A stretch of 64,000 bases of DNA from Paenibacillus sp. FSL H8-0332 (GCF_037963835.1 NZ_CP150145.1:2356001-2420000); one strand, 5' to 3'. Counted from the first letter of the stretch, positions 9,049 to 18,508 are shown. Notes: generated by a model not told the origin, from the sequence alone. Numbers and translations: made by a program.

Positions 9049-9210
9049 AAGTGCCCCTGATATCAGCAGAAAGCTGCTAGATGAGCGAATGAGGAGCACA
9101 AGTGCCCCTGATTTCAGCAGAAGGCTGCTAAATGAACAAATGAGGTGCAGAAGTGCACCTGATATCAACAGAAAGCGGCTAGATGAGCGAATGAGGAGCA
9201 CAAGTGCCCC
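9049..9210. repeat. 51-bp tandem repeat array II, right part
   Basis: Resumes as AAGTGCCCCTGATATCAGCAG after the insertion sequence; full units start at 9092 and 9143, and a partial one at 9194 ends near 9210, just before the GH8 stop codon. The 51-bp phase is kept on both sides of the insertion. Confidence 0.88.
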
Positions 9211-9216
9211 TATCTC

Positions 9217-10362
9217 TTATAAGTAAATCCGATAATTCCCGCTTAGCGCCAGCATGGTGAAGAAATACAGGCAGTTGTCGTAATACCGCCGTTCTCCGGT
9301 GCGCAGCGGGGTGTTCCAGAACAGTTTGACGAAGCGCCCGGCATCCGGCCCGTCGGCAGCGAGCGAGGCCATTGCCAGAGTGGACAGCAGGCCGACCGGA
9401 TGCAGGGACAGCTCGTCAAACGGCTGACCGTCAATGGTATACCGCCGGTAATCCGCAGGATCTATGTCCCGGAAGAACGCCTGAATCCGGTTAGACTGCT
9501 CTACCTGCCAAGGATCGCAGCGGAACCATTCATAATCCAACCCGATGTTGGCGGCGACACGGTAGGCATCGCTGAAGAAGTGGCGGAAGTCGCCATGCGG
9601 CTGGGGTTCCACCGGAGTCCCGTCATAGTTGGCGTATTCCGGGGACAGTCCGGTAACCGGGTGGCAGGCCAGGTGCAGGTAATCCCGACTCCGGGCAGCT
9701 GCATCCTTCCAGAACGCCCGGTCTGCTTCATCCGCCTGCAGGGCGAACAGATCATAGAAATGCGGCAAATGATAGGAGGGATCGCTGAACGGAGTCTCCG
9801 GGATGAACTTAATCAGCCTGGTCTCCGGGTCCCACATCGGATGGCCTTCTCCGTCTTCCCCCTTGTGCACACAAGCGCGGAGAATGATTCTGGCCTGCTC
9901 AGAATAATTGAATGGCGCGGCACCGTCGCCCCAGCGGCTGGAAGCGAAGAACAGGGCCATCGCGAAGAACTCTTCTCCATCCGGCGCGGGGCCGGGAGAC
10001 AACCGTGTACCATCCAACTTGCATTGCCAGGCGAAATAATCCTTATAACGGCCCTCCGTATGCTGCATGAAGACTTTGGCGAAATTCCAGAGCCGGTCGA
10101 ACTCCTCCTTTTTATTCATCTGAACCGCCATCATCATCCCGTACGACATGCCCTCTGTGCGCACATCGGTATTGCCTGTATCTACGATATAACCCTTATC
10201 ATCATCCATAGTATGGTAGAGCCGGACATCAGGGGCACCGTAGAACATTTCGTTCCAGGTATCTTCCAGCCGCTGCTGAATCGCCTCCGGACGCAGTCCG
10301 TTTTCAAGAAACAAATTTCTGTACTCTCCTGTGTAAAAAGAACCCTCTGTAGTATTTATCAT
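9217..10362 (-). CDS. rex: GH8 reducing-end xylose-releasing exo-oligoxylanase
   Basis: Removes xylose from the reducing end of xylo-oligosaccharides (EC 3.2.1.156) in the cytoplasm. The 381 residues align along their length, by recollection, with the Bacillus halodurans Rex enzyme: DVRTEGMSYGMMMAVQM with general-acid Glu at residue 70, GPAPDGEEFFAMALFFASSRWG, SDPSYHLPHFYDLF, and HFFSDAYRVAANIGLD supplying the base Asp. No signal peptide is present. GGAGG lies 6 bases before ATG 10362. It is transcribed divergently from the GH43 gene at 10585. The right-hand repeat array lies directly behind its stop. Confidence 0.93.
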   Translation of the reverse strand: MINTTEGSFYTGEYRNLFLENGLRPEAIQQRLEDTWNEMFYGAPDVRLYHTMDDDKGYIVDTGNTDVRTEGMSYGMMMAVQMNKKEEFDRLWNFAKVFMQHTEGRYKDYFAWQCKLDGTRLSPGPAPDGEEFFAMALFFASSRWGDGAAPFNYSEQARIILRACVHKGEDGEGHPMWDPETRLIKFIPETPFSDPSYHLPHFYDLFALQADEADRAFWKDAAARSRDYLHLACHPVTGLSPEYANYDGTPVEPQPHGDFRHFFSDAYRVAANIGLDYEWFRCDPWQVEQSNRIQAFFRDIDPADYRRYTIDGQPFDELSLHPVGLLSTLAMASLAADGPDAGRFVKLFWNTPLRTGERRYYDNCLYFFTMLALSGNYRIYL

Positions 10363-10506
10363 AACATCCTCCAGGTGAATTTTATTTTGCCCAAGTATAT
10401 CATAAGCGGCGGTATAGAGATTAAAGCGTTTTCCAGATATTTTATAGACGATTCCGGCTCTGGACCATAATCTAAGGATAGATCAATCTTAGGTGTCTAT
10501 ATGTCA

Positions 10507-10536
10507 TGGACTTCACGCCAAAAGCTTCTCTATACT
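10507..10536 (+). promoter_or_regulatory. Predicted promoter of GH43 pair
   Basis: TGGACT (10507-10512), an 18-bp spacer and TATACT (10531-10536), 48 bases before the GH43 start, in the divergent GH8/GH43 intergenic region. Confidence 0.45.
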
Positions 10537-10584
10537 GGTAGGGACATACTGCAAGGTGAATAAAAAGGTTAGGGTGATTGAGCT

Positions 10585-12405
10585 ATGAATGAGGTCTCAG
10601 AGCTAATGAAGCTTACAGTCTACACGCGCATACCGAACCAAGATTACACCGGATCTCTCAGCAACAGTGTTCACATGGCCTGCACAGATGACCATAACGA
10701 ATTTCAGCCGCTGAACCGGAACTATGGCATACTATTTGCCGTGGCAACGGTGGATGAGAAGAATGTGATTCATGAAAAAGGACTCAAAAATCCCTATCTA
10801 TTCCGCACACAGGAAGGTGCTTTCGGGATGATTGCCGTAAGGGTTGACGCCTCGGGGGAGGATGACGGGGAGAGCAGGGGGCAGATTCTGCTGTGGACCT
10901 CGCCGGATCTGGTGACCTTCGATACTCAGCGGCTTGTCCGGCTCGATAATGAACGGTATGTAAAAGAAGCCGTCTGCGCACTGGACAACACAGGCGCAGG
11001 ATACGAGATCCGCTGGCAGGACAACGACGGCAGCTATTATGTGAACCGGTTGGCCGACTTGCGGAAGCCGGAAGGGATCTCGCCGCCGGAGCCTGCGGAA
11101 GCCTTCACGGCAGAGCGGCCCGCTCAGCCGCTGCCCGGAACCCGTCCGGGGAATGTGCTGACAGTGGACGCTCCCGCCGGCCGCAAGGTACAGGCAGCCT
11201 GGACTCCAGTACACAACACCGGTATTCGCGTGGCAGAGCAGGTCAGTGTCCACTCTGCTGATGAATTGACAAAGGTCAGAGCCACAGCGCTATATTCTGA
11301 CGGCTCCACTGCCGATAAGCGGGTGGCCTGGGATACCGCAGGGATTGATTTCACCTTGCCAGGAACACATACCATACATGGCAAAGTAGTCACTTATGAC
11401 TTGCCGTTCCCGTTAGCAAGCGGCTATGCAGACCCGGTGATTCTTCCCTGGAACGGCAGGTATTACTTCCTGGCTACCAATGACAATGTCAATAATATCG
11501 GCATCTATGTCCGCGTGGCAGATACCTTGCAGGACTTATTCGCTCCGGGCTTCCAGGAAGCCGTTATACTGGACCTGAATGAGGAGCTGAACTTCATCCA
11601 GACCTTCTGGGCACCGGAATTCCATGTCATCGGCGGGGAGCTATACATCCTGTTCGCCGTTGGCGGCAAGGTATGGGGACCGCAATGCCATCTGATGAAG
11701 CTGAATCCCGGCGGCGATATTATGAAGGCCGGGGATTGGAGCACGCCGGTCCGGGTGAAGCGGATGGACGGTACTCCTTTGGCCGAAGACGGCATTACGC
11801 TGGATATGACTTATTTCAAGGCAGACGGTACCTCCTGTGTAGTCTGGTCTTACCGTAAAGGGATCGGAACGCCGCTGGATACCGGCTCCATGCTGTACAT
11901 CGCCACTGTAGATGAAGTGAACCCGGCGGTATTAACCAGTGAGCCGGTGCTGCTGTCGCGTCCGCTGCTCGGCTGGGAGAACGTTCAGGGCACGATCAAT
12001 AACGAAGGCCCGTATCCGCTCCTTACGGAAGATACCGTGTATATTGCCTATTCCGGCGGGGCGGCAACGGGATATACCTATGCGGTGGGCTGGTTAAGCA
12101 TTCCACGGGGCGGCAATGTTCTGGATGCCGGTGCCTGGAGCAAGGCGGGCACGCCGGCACTTTCTTATTATTCGCTGGACGGGGTGTACGGCCCCGGGCA
12201 TAATTCTTTTTTCCAGGATACAGACGGTACTACGCTGGTTCTCTACCACGGGGAAGAGCAGCTGGTGAAGCATGGAACGAGATGCTCGGCGATTCACAGA
12301 GTCCATTACAACAGTAATGGCGTCCCTCTGCTGGATGTGGCCGGGGAGAGGGATGTACACCCGGATTACGCCGACTGCACGATACAGGTGACGGTGCTTG
12401 CTTAG
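10585..12405 (+). CDS. GH43 family glycosidase with Big-4-type Ig domain
   Basis: Cytoplasmic enzyme, probably arabinofuranosidase or xylosidase on arabinoxylan fragments. An N-terminal, partly GH43-like beta-propeller segment (residues ~1-165) is followed by a bacterial Ig-like domain (about 220-275, VRATALYSDGSTADKRVAWD), then a full GH43 propeller. Candidate catalytic residues are Asp in YADPVILPW, the modulating Asp in LDMTYFK and the acid Glu in NNEGPYPLL; GPGHNSFF is also conserved. No signal peptide is seen. A paralogue of the same architecture lies at 41617. ATG 10585 is used; ATG 10606 is possible. It is followed after 71 bases by another GH43. Confidence 0.88.
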   Translation: MNEVSELMKLTVYTRIPNQDYTGSLSNSVHMACTDDHNEFQPLNRNYGILFAVATVDEKNVIHEKGLKNPYLFRTQEGAFGMIAVRVDASGEDDGESRGQILLWTSPDLVTFDTQRLVRLDNERYVKEAVCALDNTGAGYEIRWQDNDGSYYVNRLADLRKPEGISPPEPAEAFTAERPAQPLPGTRPGNVLTVDAPAGRKVQAAWTPVHNTGIRVAEQVSVHSADELTKVRATALYSDGSTADKRVAWDTAGIDFTLPGTHTIHGKVVTYDLPFPLASGYADPVILPWNGRYYFLATNDNVNNIGIYVRVADTLQDLFAPGFQEAVILDLNEELNFIQTFWAPEFHVIGGELYILFAVGGKVWGPQCHLMKLNPGGDIMKAGDWSTPVRVKRMDGTPLAEDGITLDMTYFKADGTSCVVWSYRKGIGTPLDTGSMLYIATVDEVNPAVLTSEPVLLSRPLLGWENVQGTINNEGPYPLLTEDTVYIAYSGGAATGYTYAVGWLSIPRGGNVLDAGAWSKAGTPALSYYSLDGVYGPGHNSFFQDTDGTTLVLYHGEEQLVKHGTRCSAIHRVHYNSNGVPLLDVAGERDVHPDYADCTIQVTVLA

Positions 12406-12426
12406 TCTGGAGTCACGGCAATCCCA
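12406..12426 (+). repeat. Dispersed motif, partial copy of the 40440-40640 element
   Basis: CTGGAGTCACGGCAATCCCA plus one preceding T matches 40616-40636 exactly over 21 bases. It begins right after the GH43 stop codon. A more diverged copy lies at 54310. Confidence 0.7.
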
Positions 12427-12476
12427 CAATGAAAAATTAACAACGACAATCTATATAACAAATGGAGGATGTTAGA

Positions 12477-13904
12477 ATGACACAACAACAAGGATTCAAC
12501 CCATATCTGCCTTCCTGGGAGTACGTGCCGGATGCGGAACCATATGTTTTTGAAGGAAGAGTATATGTCTATGGCTCGCATGACCGGTTCAACGGACACG
12601 CCTTCTGTCTGAACGATTATGTCTGCTGGTCAGCGCCGGAGGACAATCTGGCTGATTGGCATTATGAAGGTGTGATCTACCAGACGACAGATGACCCGCT
12701 CAACCCGGAAGGCAGCATGTGTCTCTATGCACCGGATGTGACGCAGGGACCGGACGGGCGCTATTATCTCTACTATGTACTGGACAAGGTTCCTGTCGTA
12801 TCGGTAGCGGTCTGCGATAAGCCGGGCGGCAAATACGAATTCTACGGCTATGTCACCTATGGGGACGGCACGCGTCTGGGCGAACGGGCAGGCGATGAGC
12901 CGCAGTTTGACCCGGGGGTATTGACCGAAGGCGACACCACTTACCTGTACACCGGCTTCTGCGGATACGGAGACAAGTCGAGACACGGTGCGATGGCTAC
13001 TGTACTCGGTCCCGATATGCTTACGATTATTGAGGAGCCTGTGTTCGTTGCACCGAGCCAGCCTTACAGCCAGGGGACCGGCTTCGAGGGTTATGAGTTC
13101 TTCGAGGCCCCTTCCATCCGCAAAAGAGGAGATATCTACTACCTGGTCTATTCCTCAATCTCCATGCATGAGCTGTGTTATGCCACCAGCAGCCATCCTA
13201 CCCGGGATTTCGTGTACCAGGGAGTCATTGTGAGCAACTGTGATCTGCATATCGATACGTATAAGCCTGCGGACCAGACGATGTATTACGGCGGCAATAA
13301 CCACGGCAGCATCGTGGAGGTTAATGGAGCGTGGTATATCTTCTATCACCGGCATACCAACGGGACCGCGTTCTCGCGCCAGGGCTGCATCGAGCCGATT
13401 ACGTTCCATGAAGACGGCACCATCCCGCAGGTGGAGATTACAACCTCCGGCCCGAACGGCGGCCCGCTGGAGGGACGCGGAGAATATCCCGCTTACCTGG
13501 CCTGTCATTTGTTCACCAAGGATCAGGAGATGTATACCGGAGGGTTTGGCAAGGTGGGGGCCTGGATGGACAGCCGGTTCCCGAAAATTACCCAGGACGG
13601 CGGAGACGGCGAAGAAGAGGTTGGCTATATTGCCAATATGACGGAGTCGGCGACCGCCGGGTTCAAGTATTTTGACTGCAAGGGGGTTAGCCGGGTCTCC
13701 ATCAAGGTGCGGGGATATTGCCATGGGGAGTTCCAGGTGAAGACGGCTTGGGACGGGCCTGCACTTGCCTCTATTCCGGTAGGCTTCACGAATGTCTGGA
13801 AAGAATATGCTGCGGAAGTGGCGATTCCGGACGGCGTTCAGGCGCTGTATTTCACGTATACCGGCAATGGCGGCGCGCAGTTTGCATCGTTTATGCTGGA
13901 GTAG
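12477..13904 (+). CDS. GH43 family glycosidase with C-terminal CBM6-like domain
   Basis: Likely alpha-L-arabinofuranosidase/beta-xylosidase acting inside the cell. GH43 propeller residues ~1-310 show Asp in YVPDAEPYVFEG, Asp in LYAPDVTQGPDG and Glu in FFEAPSIRKRG. The C-terminal ~120 residues form a beta-sandwich resembling a CBM6-type module (GFKYFDCKGVSRVSIKVRG). 475 residues; no signal peptide. Start ATG 12477 is favoured over ATG 12462, because the latter codon overlaps the GGAGG ribosome site. It is the second gene of the operon with 10585 and ends before a terminator shared with the convergent AraC gene. Confidence 0.9.
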   Translation: MTQQQGFNPYLPSWEYVPDAEPYVFEGRVYVYGSHDRFNGHAFCLNDYVCWSAPEDNLADWHYEGVIYQTTDDPLNPEGSMCLYAPDVTQGPDGRYYLYYVLDKVPVVSVAVCDKPGGKYEFYGYVTYGDGTRLGERAGDEPQFDPGVLTEGDTTYLYTGFCGYGDKSRHGAMATVLGPDMLTIIEEPVFVAPSQPYSQGTGFEGYEFFEAPSIRKRGDIYYLVYSSISMHELCYATSSHPTRDFVYQGVIVSNCDLHIDTYKPADQTMYYGGNNHGSIVEVNGAWYIFYHRHTNGTAFSRQGCIEPITFHEDGTIPQVEITTSGPNGGPLEGRGEYPAYLACHLFTKDQEMYTGGFGKVGAWMDSRFPKITQDGGDGEEEVGYIANMTESATAGFKYFDCKGVSRVSIKVRGYCHGEFQVKTAWDGPALASIPVGFTNVWKEYAAEVAIPDGVQALYFTYTGNGGAQFASFMLE

Positions 13905-13934
13905 ACCAGAGGTATTCGGACCGGGCATGACACA

Positions 13935-13973
13935 GACAGCAGTACCAGGGAGTGTGTTCCCGGTGCTGCTGTC
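13935..13973. terminator. Terminator between convergent GH43 and AraC genes
   Basis: GACAGCAGTACC...GGTGCTGCTGTC forms a long stem (with GGGA/TCCC inside), followed by TTGTTGTTC. Likely acts for the GH43 operon, possibly in both directions. Confidence 0.7.
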
Positions 13974-14013
13974 TTGTTGTTCATATCATGGTGCGCACGC
14001 TCTGAGTCCGCTG

Positions 14014-14907
14014 CTACACGCCGGAAGAATACCGGGCCTTGTACTCCGAGGGGGTCATGTTCATATAATGCTTGAACCATTTGGAAAAATAGCTGACATG
14101 CTGGTAGCCTGACTCCAGCGCAGCTTCCAGCACATTGTATGATCCGCTGCGGAGCAGACTGGCCGCCTGGCTGATGCGGATATAATTCAGGTACTCCATC
14201 GGGCGCATCCCTGTCTGAGCTTTGAAAAACTTGCAGAAATGCGAGCGGCTCAGCGCTACCACGGCGGCAAGTTGATCCAGCTCCAGCCGGTCGCGGGAAT
14301 GCGCCTCCATATAGCTCAGCACCTCCCGGATCTGCCGGTTATATTCCCGGCCGTGCCGGGTCTCCGACGCCGGGTTCAAGCCGGTCAGCCCGTATTGATA
14401 GCTGTCTGCGATGAACAGCAGCAGGAGCGCCTTCAGGCTCATTTCATAAGCCCCGGGCTTACGCTCATAGCGGCTGAGCAGCTCCCTGATCAGCTGAAGC
14501 AAGGGGGAGTGGGCGGCGTCTGCAGCAGATAACAGAACGGGTAGCCGGACCGTCCCTTGCAGAACCGGGTCCAGGAACAGCTCCTGTACCCGGTCGGGCT
14601 GTGGTGAAGACAGCCAGGAGCTTTTAAACACGATGGAATAATAACAGGTGCCGCCCATGGCGGTGTCCATGCCTGAATGAAGCTCACCGGGATGAACGAT
14701 CAGGGCATCTCCTGCCTGGATGGCGAACTCGCGGCTCTCAATATAGAAGGTAGCGCGGCCTTCCGCCAGATAGATAATCTCCATTTCATTATGCCAGTGC
14801 ACCGGAAGAATGGAATGCACGCTTGCCTGATGCTCCACCCGGTAGATATGCAGCGGGAATTCCGGCTGGCCGTGCAGCTTGTTCTCCCGGTAACGGTGTT
14901 CGTACAT
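14014..14907 (-). CDS. AraC-family regulator with cupin sensor domain
   Basis: Probable local activator of the divergent GH31 gene. The N-terminal cupin (residues ~15-110: HWHNEMEIIYLAEG, IQAGDALIVHPGELHS) should bind a sugar; the C-terminal ~100 residues are a two-helix-turn-helix AraC domain ending MNMTPSEYKARYSSGV. The reading frame extends to 14997, but ATG 14907 has GAGGAGGG just upstream, giving 297 residues. About 120 bp separate it from the GH31 start. Confidence 0.9.
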   Translation of the reverse strand: MYEHRYRENKLHGQPEFPLHIYRVEHQASVHSILPVHWHNEMEIIYLAEGRATFYIESREFAIQAGDALIVHPGELHSGMDTAMGGTCYYSIVFKSSWLSSPQPDRVQELFLDPVLQGTVRLPVLLSAADAAHSPLLQLIRELLSRYERKPGAYEMSLKALLLLFIADSYQYGLTGLNPASETRHGREYNRQIREVLSYMEAHSRDRLELDQLAAVVALSRSHFCKFFKAQTGMRPMEYLNYIRISQAASLLRSGSYNVLEAALESGYQHVSYFSKWFKHYMNMTPSEYKARYSSGV

Positions 14908-15026
14908 GGTGCCCTCCTCTGAATCGCTATATTGTGATGATATCGCGCAAATATATGTTAGATAAACCGCTATCAATAATAATATCATTATCATCAAGAG
15001 AAGTCATAAGGAAGGGTGGTACCATA

Positions 15027-17453
15027 ATGAAACTGATAACTGTTCAATCCGGCGAGGCTGGCGTAAGGCTGGAGACTAGTGAGGGAATGATGCATATCGG
15101 CTGGTGTACGCCGGGGATTGCCAGAATTCGTTATACGCTGAATGCCGAGCTGAGCGGCAAAGAGAGTCTGATGGTGGTAAGCCGGCCAGCGGCAGAGAAT
15201 GTAGAGTACAATGTGACTGAACTGCCCGGCCATCTGGAGATATCAACGGGGCAGCTAACGATTGAAGTGGATAAAGAGACCTGTGCGTTCAGCTACAGAG
15301 CTGCGGACGGCACATTGCTGACACGGGAGCCAGCCAGAGGCGGCAAAACCCTGGAGCGCACAGAGGTCTATCATACAGTCTTCGATGCCTCATCAGACAC
15401 GGTCGAGACTGGGCAGGGTGCAGATGGTCTGCGTGCCAGAGCGGAGGGGGTTAACCGGAGGCTGGACCGGGAGGCTTTTCACACGAAGCTGGAATTCGAA
15501 TGGCAGGAAGGCGAAGCCCTGTACGGACTTGGCTCCCATGAAGAGGGGATGATGAACCTCCGGGGACGGCAGCAATATTTGTACCAGCAGAATATGAAGG
15601 CGGTTGTACCGGTACTGGTGTCTACACGCGGCTATGGGATTCTGGTAGATTCGGGGTCTTATATGACTTTTCATGACGATGACTTTGGCTCGTATCTCTG
15701 GAGTGATGCGGATGAAGAGATGGATTACTATTTCATTTATGGTCCGGAATTCGATCAGATTACGGCGGGAATCCGCTATCTGACCGGAGAAGCGCCGATG
15801 CTGCCGAAGTGGTCCTTCGGGTATGTGCAGTCCAAGGAAAGATACGTCTCCCAGGCGGAACTCCTTGCCATCGTACAAGAGTATCGTGAACGTTCGCTTC
15901 CCCTCGACTGTATCGTGCTCGACTGGCAGTCCTGGACGGGCAATCTGTGGGGGCAAAAGACTTTCGATCCCGAGCGCTTCCCCGATCCCTCACAGATGAT
16001 GGACAGCCTGCACGCCATGAACGCCAAGCTGATGGTGTCGATCTGGCCGATTATGGGCGCGGGCGGGGAGAATCATGAAGAGATGAAGGCACGCGGTTTC
16101 CTGCTCAGCAATCAGGCGACTTATGATGCCTTCTCGGAGGAGGCTCGTGCGCTGTACTGGAAGCAGGCCAACGAAGGGCTGTTCGCCCACGGCATTGATG
16201 CCTGGTGGTGCGATTGCACCGAGCCGTTCGAAGCGGACTGGAAGGGTGCGGTCAAGCCGGAGCCGGAGCAGCGGCTGCTGATTAATACAGCAGAATCGAA
16301 GCGTTATCTCGATCCGGGCTTGATCAATGCCTATTCCATGCAGCACTCCAAAGGGATCTATGAAGGCCAGCGGGCAGCAACCTCAGAGAAGCGGGTAATC
16401 AATCTGACACGTTCGGCGTTCGCAGGGCAACACCGCTATGGCACGATAACATGGTCAGGCGATATAGCCGCCAATTGGGAGACGCTGAGAAAGCAGATTG
16501 CAGACGGCCTTAACTTTTGCGTGACTGGTTCGCCTTACTGGACGCTGGATATCGGGGCGTTCTTCGTGAAGAATCACAAGGAGCAATGGTTCTGTTGCGG
16601 GGATTATGACGAGGGTGTTGCTGATCTGGGCTACCGGGAGCTATATGTCCGCTGGTTCCAGCTTGGAGCCTTCCTGCCGATGTTTCGTTCGCATGGCACG
16701 GATACGCCGAGAGAGATATGGCAGTTCGGCCAGGAGGGTGAGCTGATGTATGACACGCTGGTGAACTATCTGAAGCTCCGTTACAGGCTGATGCCATACA
16801 TCTACTCCCTGGCCGGAGCTGTGGCACACCGCAGTTATACCATGTTCCGCGCGCTGGCCTTCGACTACCGGGAGGATGTGCGGGTTCATTCTATCAGCGA
16901 CCAGTTCATGTTCGGTCCGGCCTTCATGGTAGCTCCCGTGACGGAGGCTATGTATTATGGTCCCGGCTCCCGTGAGCTTGAGGGGGTTCTTAAGCAACGC
17001 AGTGTATACCTTCCTGAAGGCGAATGGTACGATTATTGGAGCGATGAACGGCTGGAGGGCGGCGTGACGATTGTAGCAAAAGCGGATCTGGAGACGCTTC
17101 CCCTGTATGTCCGCGCCGGGTCCGTTGTCCCGCTCGGCCCCGATGTTCAATATACGGATGAACAGCCGGAGGCTGTGACCCGGCTCAAGGTATACGGCGG
17201 CAAGGATGCAGCCTTCACCCTGTATGAAGATGAAGGCGATAATTATAATTATGAGACCGGCTCCTATGCCATGATTGAGCTGAGCTGGTGTGAAGCGGAC
17301 CGTAGCCTGACTATCGGGAAGCGGGCCGGAGACTATGCCGGAATGCAGGCGGTAAGGCAATTTGCCGTAGAGATGGCCGGGCATGCCGGAAGCTGTATTG
17401 TCACTTATGAAGGGGAAGCTCTAACCGTCCGCGCAGAGGACCTGCATAGCTGA
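15027..17453 (+). CDS. GH31 glycosidase, probable alpha-xylosidase or alpha-glucosidase
   Basis: Cytoplasmic GH31 of 808 residues. N-terminal beta-sandwich to about residue 240, then the TIM barrel with LDWQSWTGNLWG, nucleophile Asp about 396 in WWCDCTEPFEADW and acid/base Asp about 479 in WSGDIAANWE, then C-terminal beta domains. Sequence alone does not separate alpha-xylosidase from alpha-glucosidase; the GH95 and second GH31 nearby favour xyloglucan-type substrates. ATG 15027 follows GGAAGGGTGG; the frame is open further upstream but overlaps the divergent regulator. It has its own AraC gene on each side. Confidence 0.88.
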   Translation: MKLITVQSGEAGVRLETSEGMMHIGWCTPGIARIRYTLNAELSGKESLMVVSRPAAENVEYNVTELPGHLEISTGQLTIEVDKETCAFSYRAADGTLLTREPARGGKTLERTEVYHTVFDASSDTVETGQGADGLRARAEGVNRRLDREAFHTKLEFEWQEGEALYGLGSHEEGMMNLRGRQQYLYQQNMKAVVPVLVSTRGYGILVDSGSYMTFHDDDFGSYLWSDADEEMDYYFIYGPEFDQITAGIRYLTGEAPMLPKWSFGYVQSKERYVSQAELLAIVQEYRERSLPLDCIVLDWQSWTGNLWGQKTFDPERFPDPSQMMDSLHAMNAKLMVSIWPIMGAGGENHEEMKARGFLLSNQATYDAFSEEARALYWKQANEGLFAHGIDAWWCDCTEPFEADWKGAVKPEPEQRLLINTAESKRYLDPGLINAYSMQHSKGIYEGQRAATSEKRVINLTRSAFAGQHRYGTITWSGDIAANWETLRKQIADGLNFCVTGSPYWTLDIGAFFVKNHKEQWFCCGDYDEGVADLGYRELYVRWFQLGAFLPMFRSHGTDTPREIWQFGQEGELMYDTLVNYLKLRYRLMPYIYSLAGAVAHRSYTMFRALAFDYREDVRVHSISDQFMFGPAFMVAPVTEAMYYGPGSRELEGVLKQRSVYLPEGEWYDYWSDERLEGGVTIVAKADLETLPLYVRAGSVVPLGPDVQYTDEQPEAVTRLKVYGGKDAAFTLYEDEGDNYNYETGSYAMIELSWCEADRSLTIGKRAGDYAGMQAVRQFAVEMAGHAGSCIVTYEGEALTVRAEDLHS

Positions 17454-17507
17454 GGCTGAGGTTCATTGTTACCAACTTGAACGTTTTGTAAGCTGAATAG
17501 AGAAGCT

Positions 17508-18377
17508 CTAGTAAGCTCTGTTACTCTTGCGGTAGGCGGCGGGTGTCATGCTGGTGATTCTTTTGAACGTACGGTAGAAATGGGGCAGGCTCTCGAAGCC
17601 GCAGGCCATGGCAATCTGCTCGATGGTACAGCTTGATTGCAGCAGGCTGTCCTTGGCGGCAAAAATCCGCTTCGTCGCAATATAATCTGTCACATTCATT
17701 CCCAGACGCTGCTTGAAGACCCGGCTGAAATGGGCCGGTGAGATCGAGGCCCGCGCAGCCAGGGAGCTTAGCTCCAGCGGCTGATCCAGATGATCGTTGA
17801 TATAGCTGAGCGCCTCACGGAACCACTCCGGCAGCAAGGGACTTGAAACAACCGGCTCGGCGGCCTGCGGTAGACAGTAGCGGTTCAGATGCAGCAGTGT
17901 AAGATGAAGCAGCAGCGTAAGCGCCTGCCCGCCGTCCGGCTGATTCTGCTCGCGCTCCTGGTGGATCGCATCGATATCATTTTGCAGAATTTCAGCATGT
18001 TCAGGGGACAGGGTATACTTATACTGCTTGTTTGTCTTGGCAGCGTCGAACAGCTTCAGATAGGGATAAGACTCACTGTAGGTATGGTTATGGATCAGAG
18101 CCGGGCTGAAAAAAAGGGCAGAGGAGGTCACCGGCTCCTCATTGTCGGGAAATCCCCGGTGCACCGTATTCCCAGGAACGACAATGATGTCGCCTGGATG
18201 CATCTCATAAAAGGTCTGATCGATGAAAAAGCTTCCTTTACCGCCGTATACGTAGATGAATTCGTACCAGTCATGCTGGTGGTCGGGCAGCTCGCGCTGC
18301 GGACTTTTCGTTTCCTTATAGTCTAGCAGCAGCGTAAACGGCAATTGATGGTCAAAAGACTTGCGGATCGGTTCCAT
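17508..18377 (-). CDS. AraC-family regulator with cupin sensor domain
   Basis: 289 residues. The N-terminal cupin (HQHDWYEFIYVYGGKGSFFI, HPGDIIVVPGNTVHRG) is followed by an AraC DNA-binding domain (SPAHFSRVFKQRLG, ending MTPAAYRKSNRAY). ATG 18377 has AGGGGGCG upstream and is preferred to the longer frame at 18422. It is divergent from the lactonase-AKR-dehydrogenase-GH95 operon starting at 18509 and is the obvious candidate regulator of that pathway (inference). It converges on the GH31 gene with 54 bases between. Confidence 0.9.
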   Translation of the reverse strand: MEPIRKSFDHQLPFTLLLDYKETKSPQRELPDHQHDWYEFIYVYGGKGSFFIDQTFYEMHPGDIIVVPGNTVHRGFPDNEEPVTSSALFFSPALIHNHTYSESYPYLKLFDAAKTNKQYKYTLSPEHAEILQNDIDAIHQEREQNQPDGGQALTLLLHLTLLHLNRYCLPQAAEPVVSSPLLPEWFREALSYINDHLDQPLELSSLAARASISPAHFSRVFKQRLGMNVTDYIATKRIFAAKDSLLQSSCTIEQIAMACGFESLPHFYRTFKRITSMTPAAYRKSNRAY

Positions 18378-18508
18378 GACGTCGCCCCCTGAGTTGAATC
18401 TCAACATACTTACCCACATCATATCAAAATAAGGTATAGATTTGTTTGTTTTAGCTATTTTTATTCCTTTATCGGATGTTTACAATAAGGTGGAATGGAG
18501 GCGTTATC

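Noticed and set aside
7776..9053. Target-site duplication of the insertion sequence (AAGTG at 7781-7785 and 9049-9053)
   Set aside because: These bases are part of the repeat unit on both sides and do not abut the inverted-repeat ends, so they cannot be taken as a true duplication.
7439..9210. CRISPR array
   Set aside because: Whole 51-bp units are repeated with no unique spacers between conserved repeats, and no cas genes are present.
10420..10435. Possible cre or LacI-type operator (TTAAAGCGTTTTCCA) upstream of the GH8 gene
   Set aside because: At least one fixed cre base is wrong and there is no convincing promoter beside it; kept only as a weak candidate.
14823..15026. Longer N-terminus for the GH31 enzyme
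   Set aside because: The extension overlaps the divergent AraC gene and its promoter, while ATG 15027 has a good ribosome site and starts at the family's usual position.
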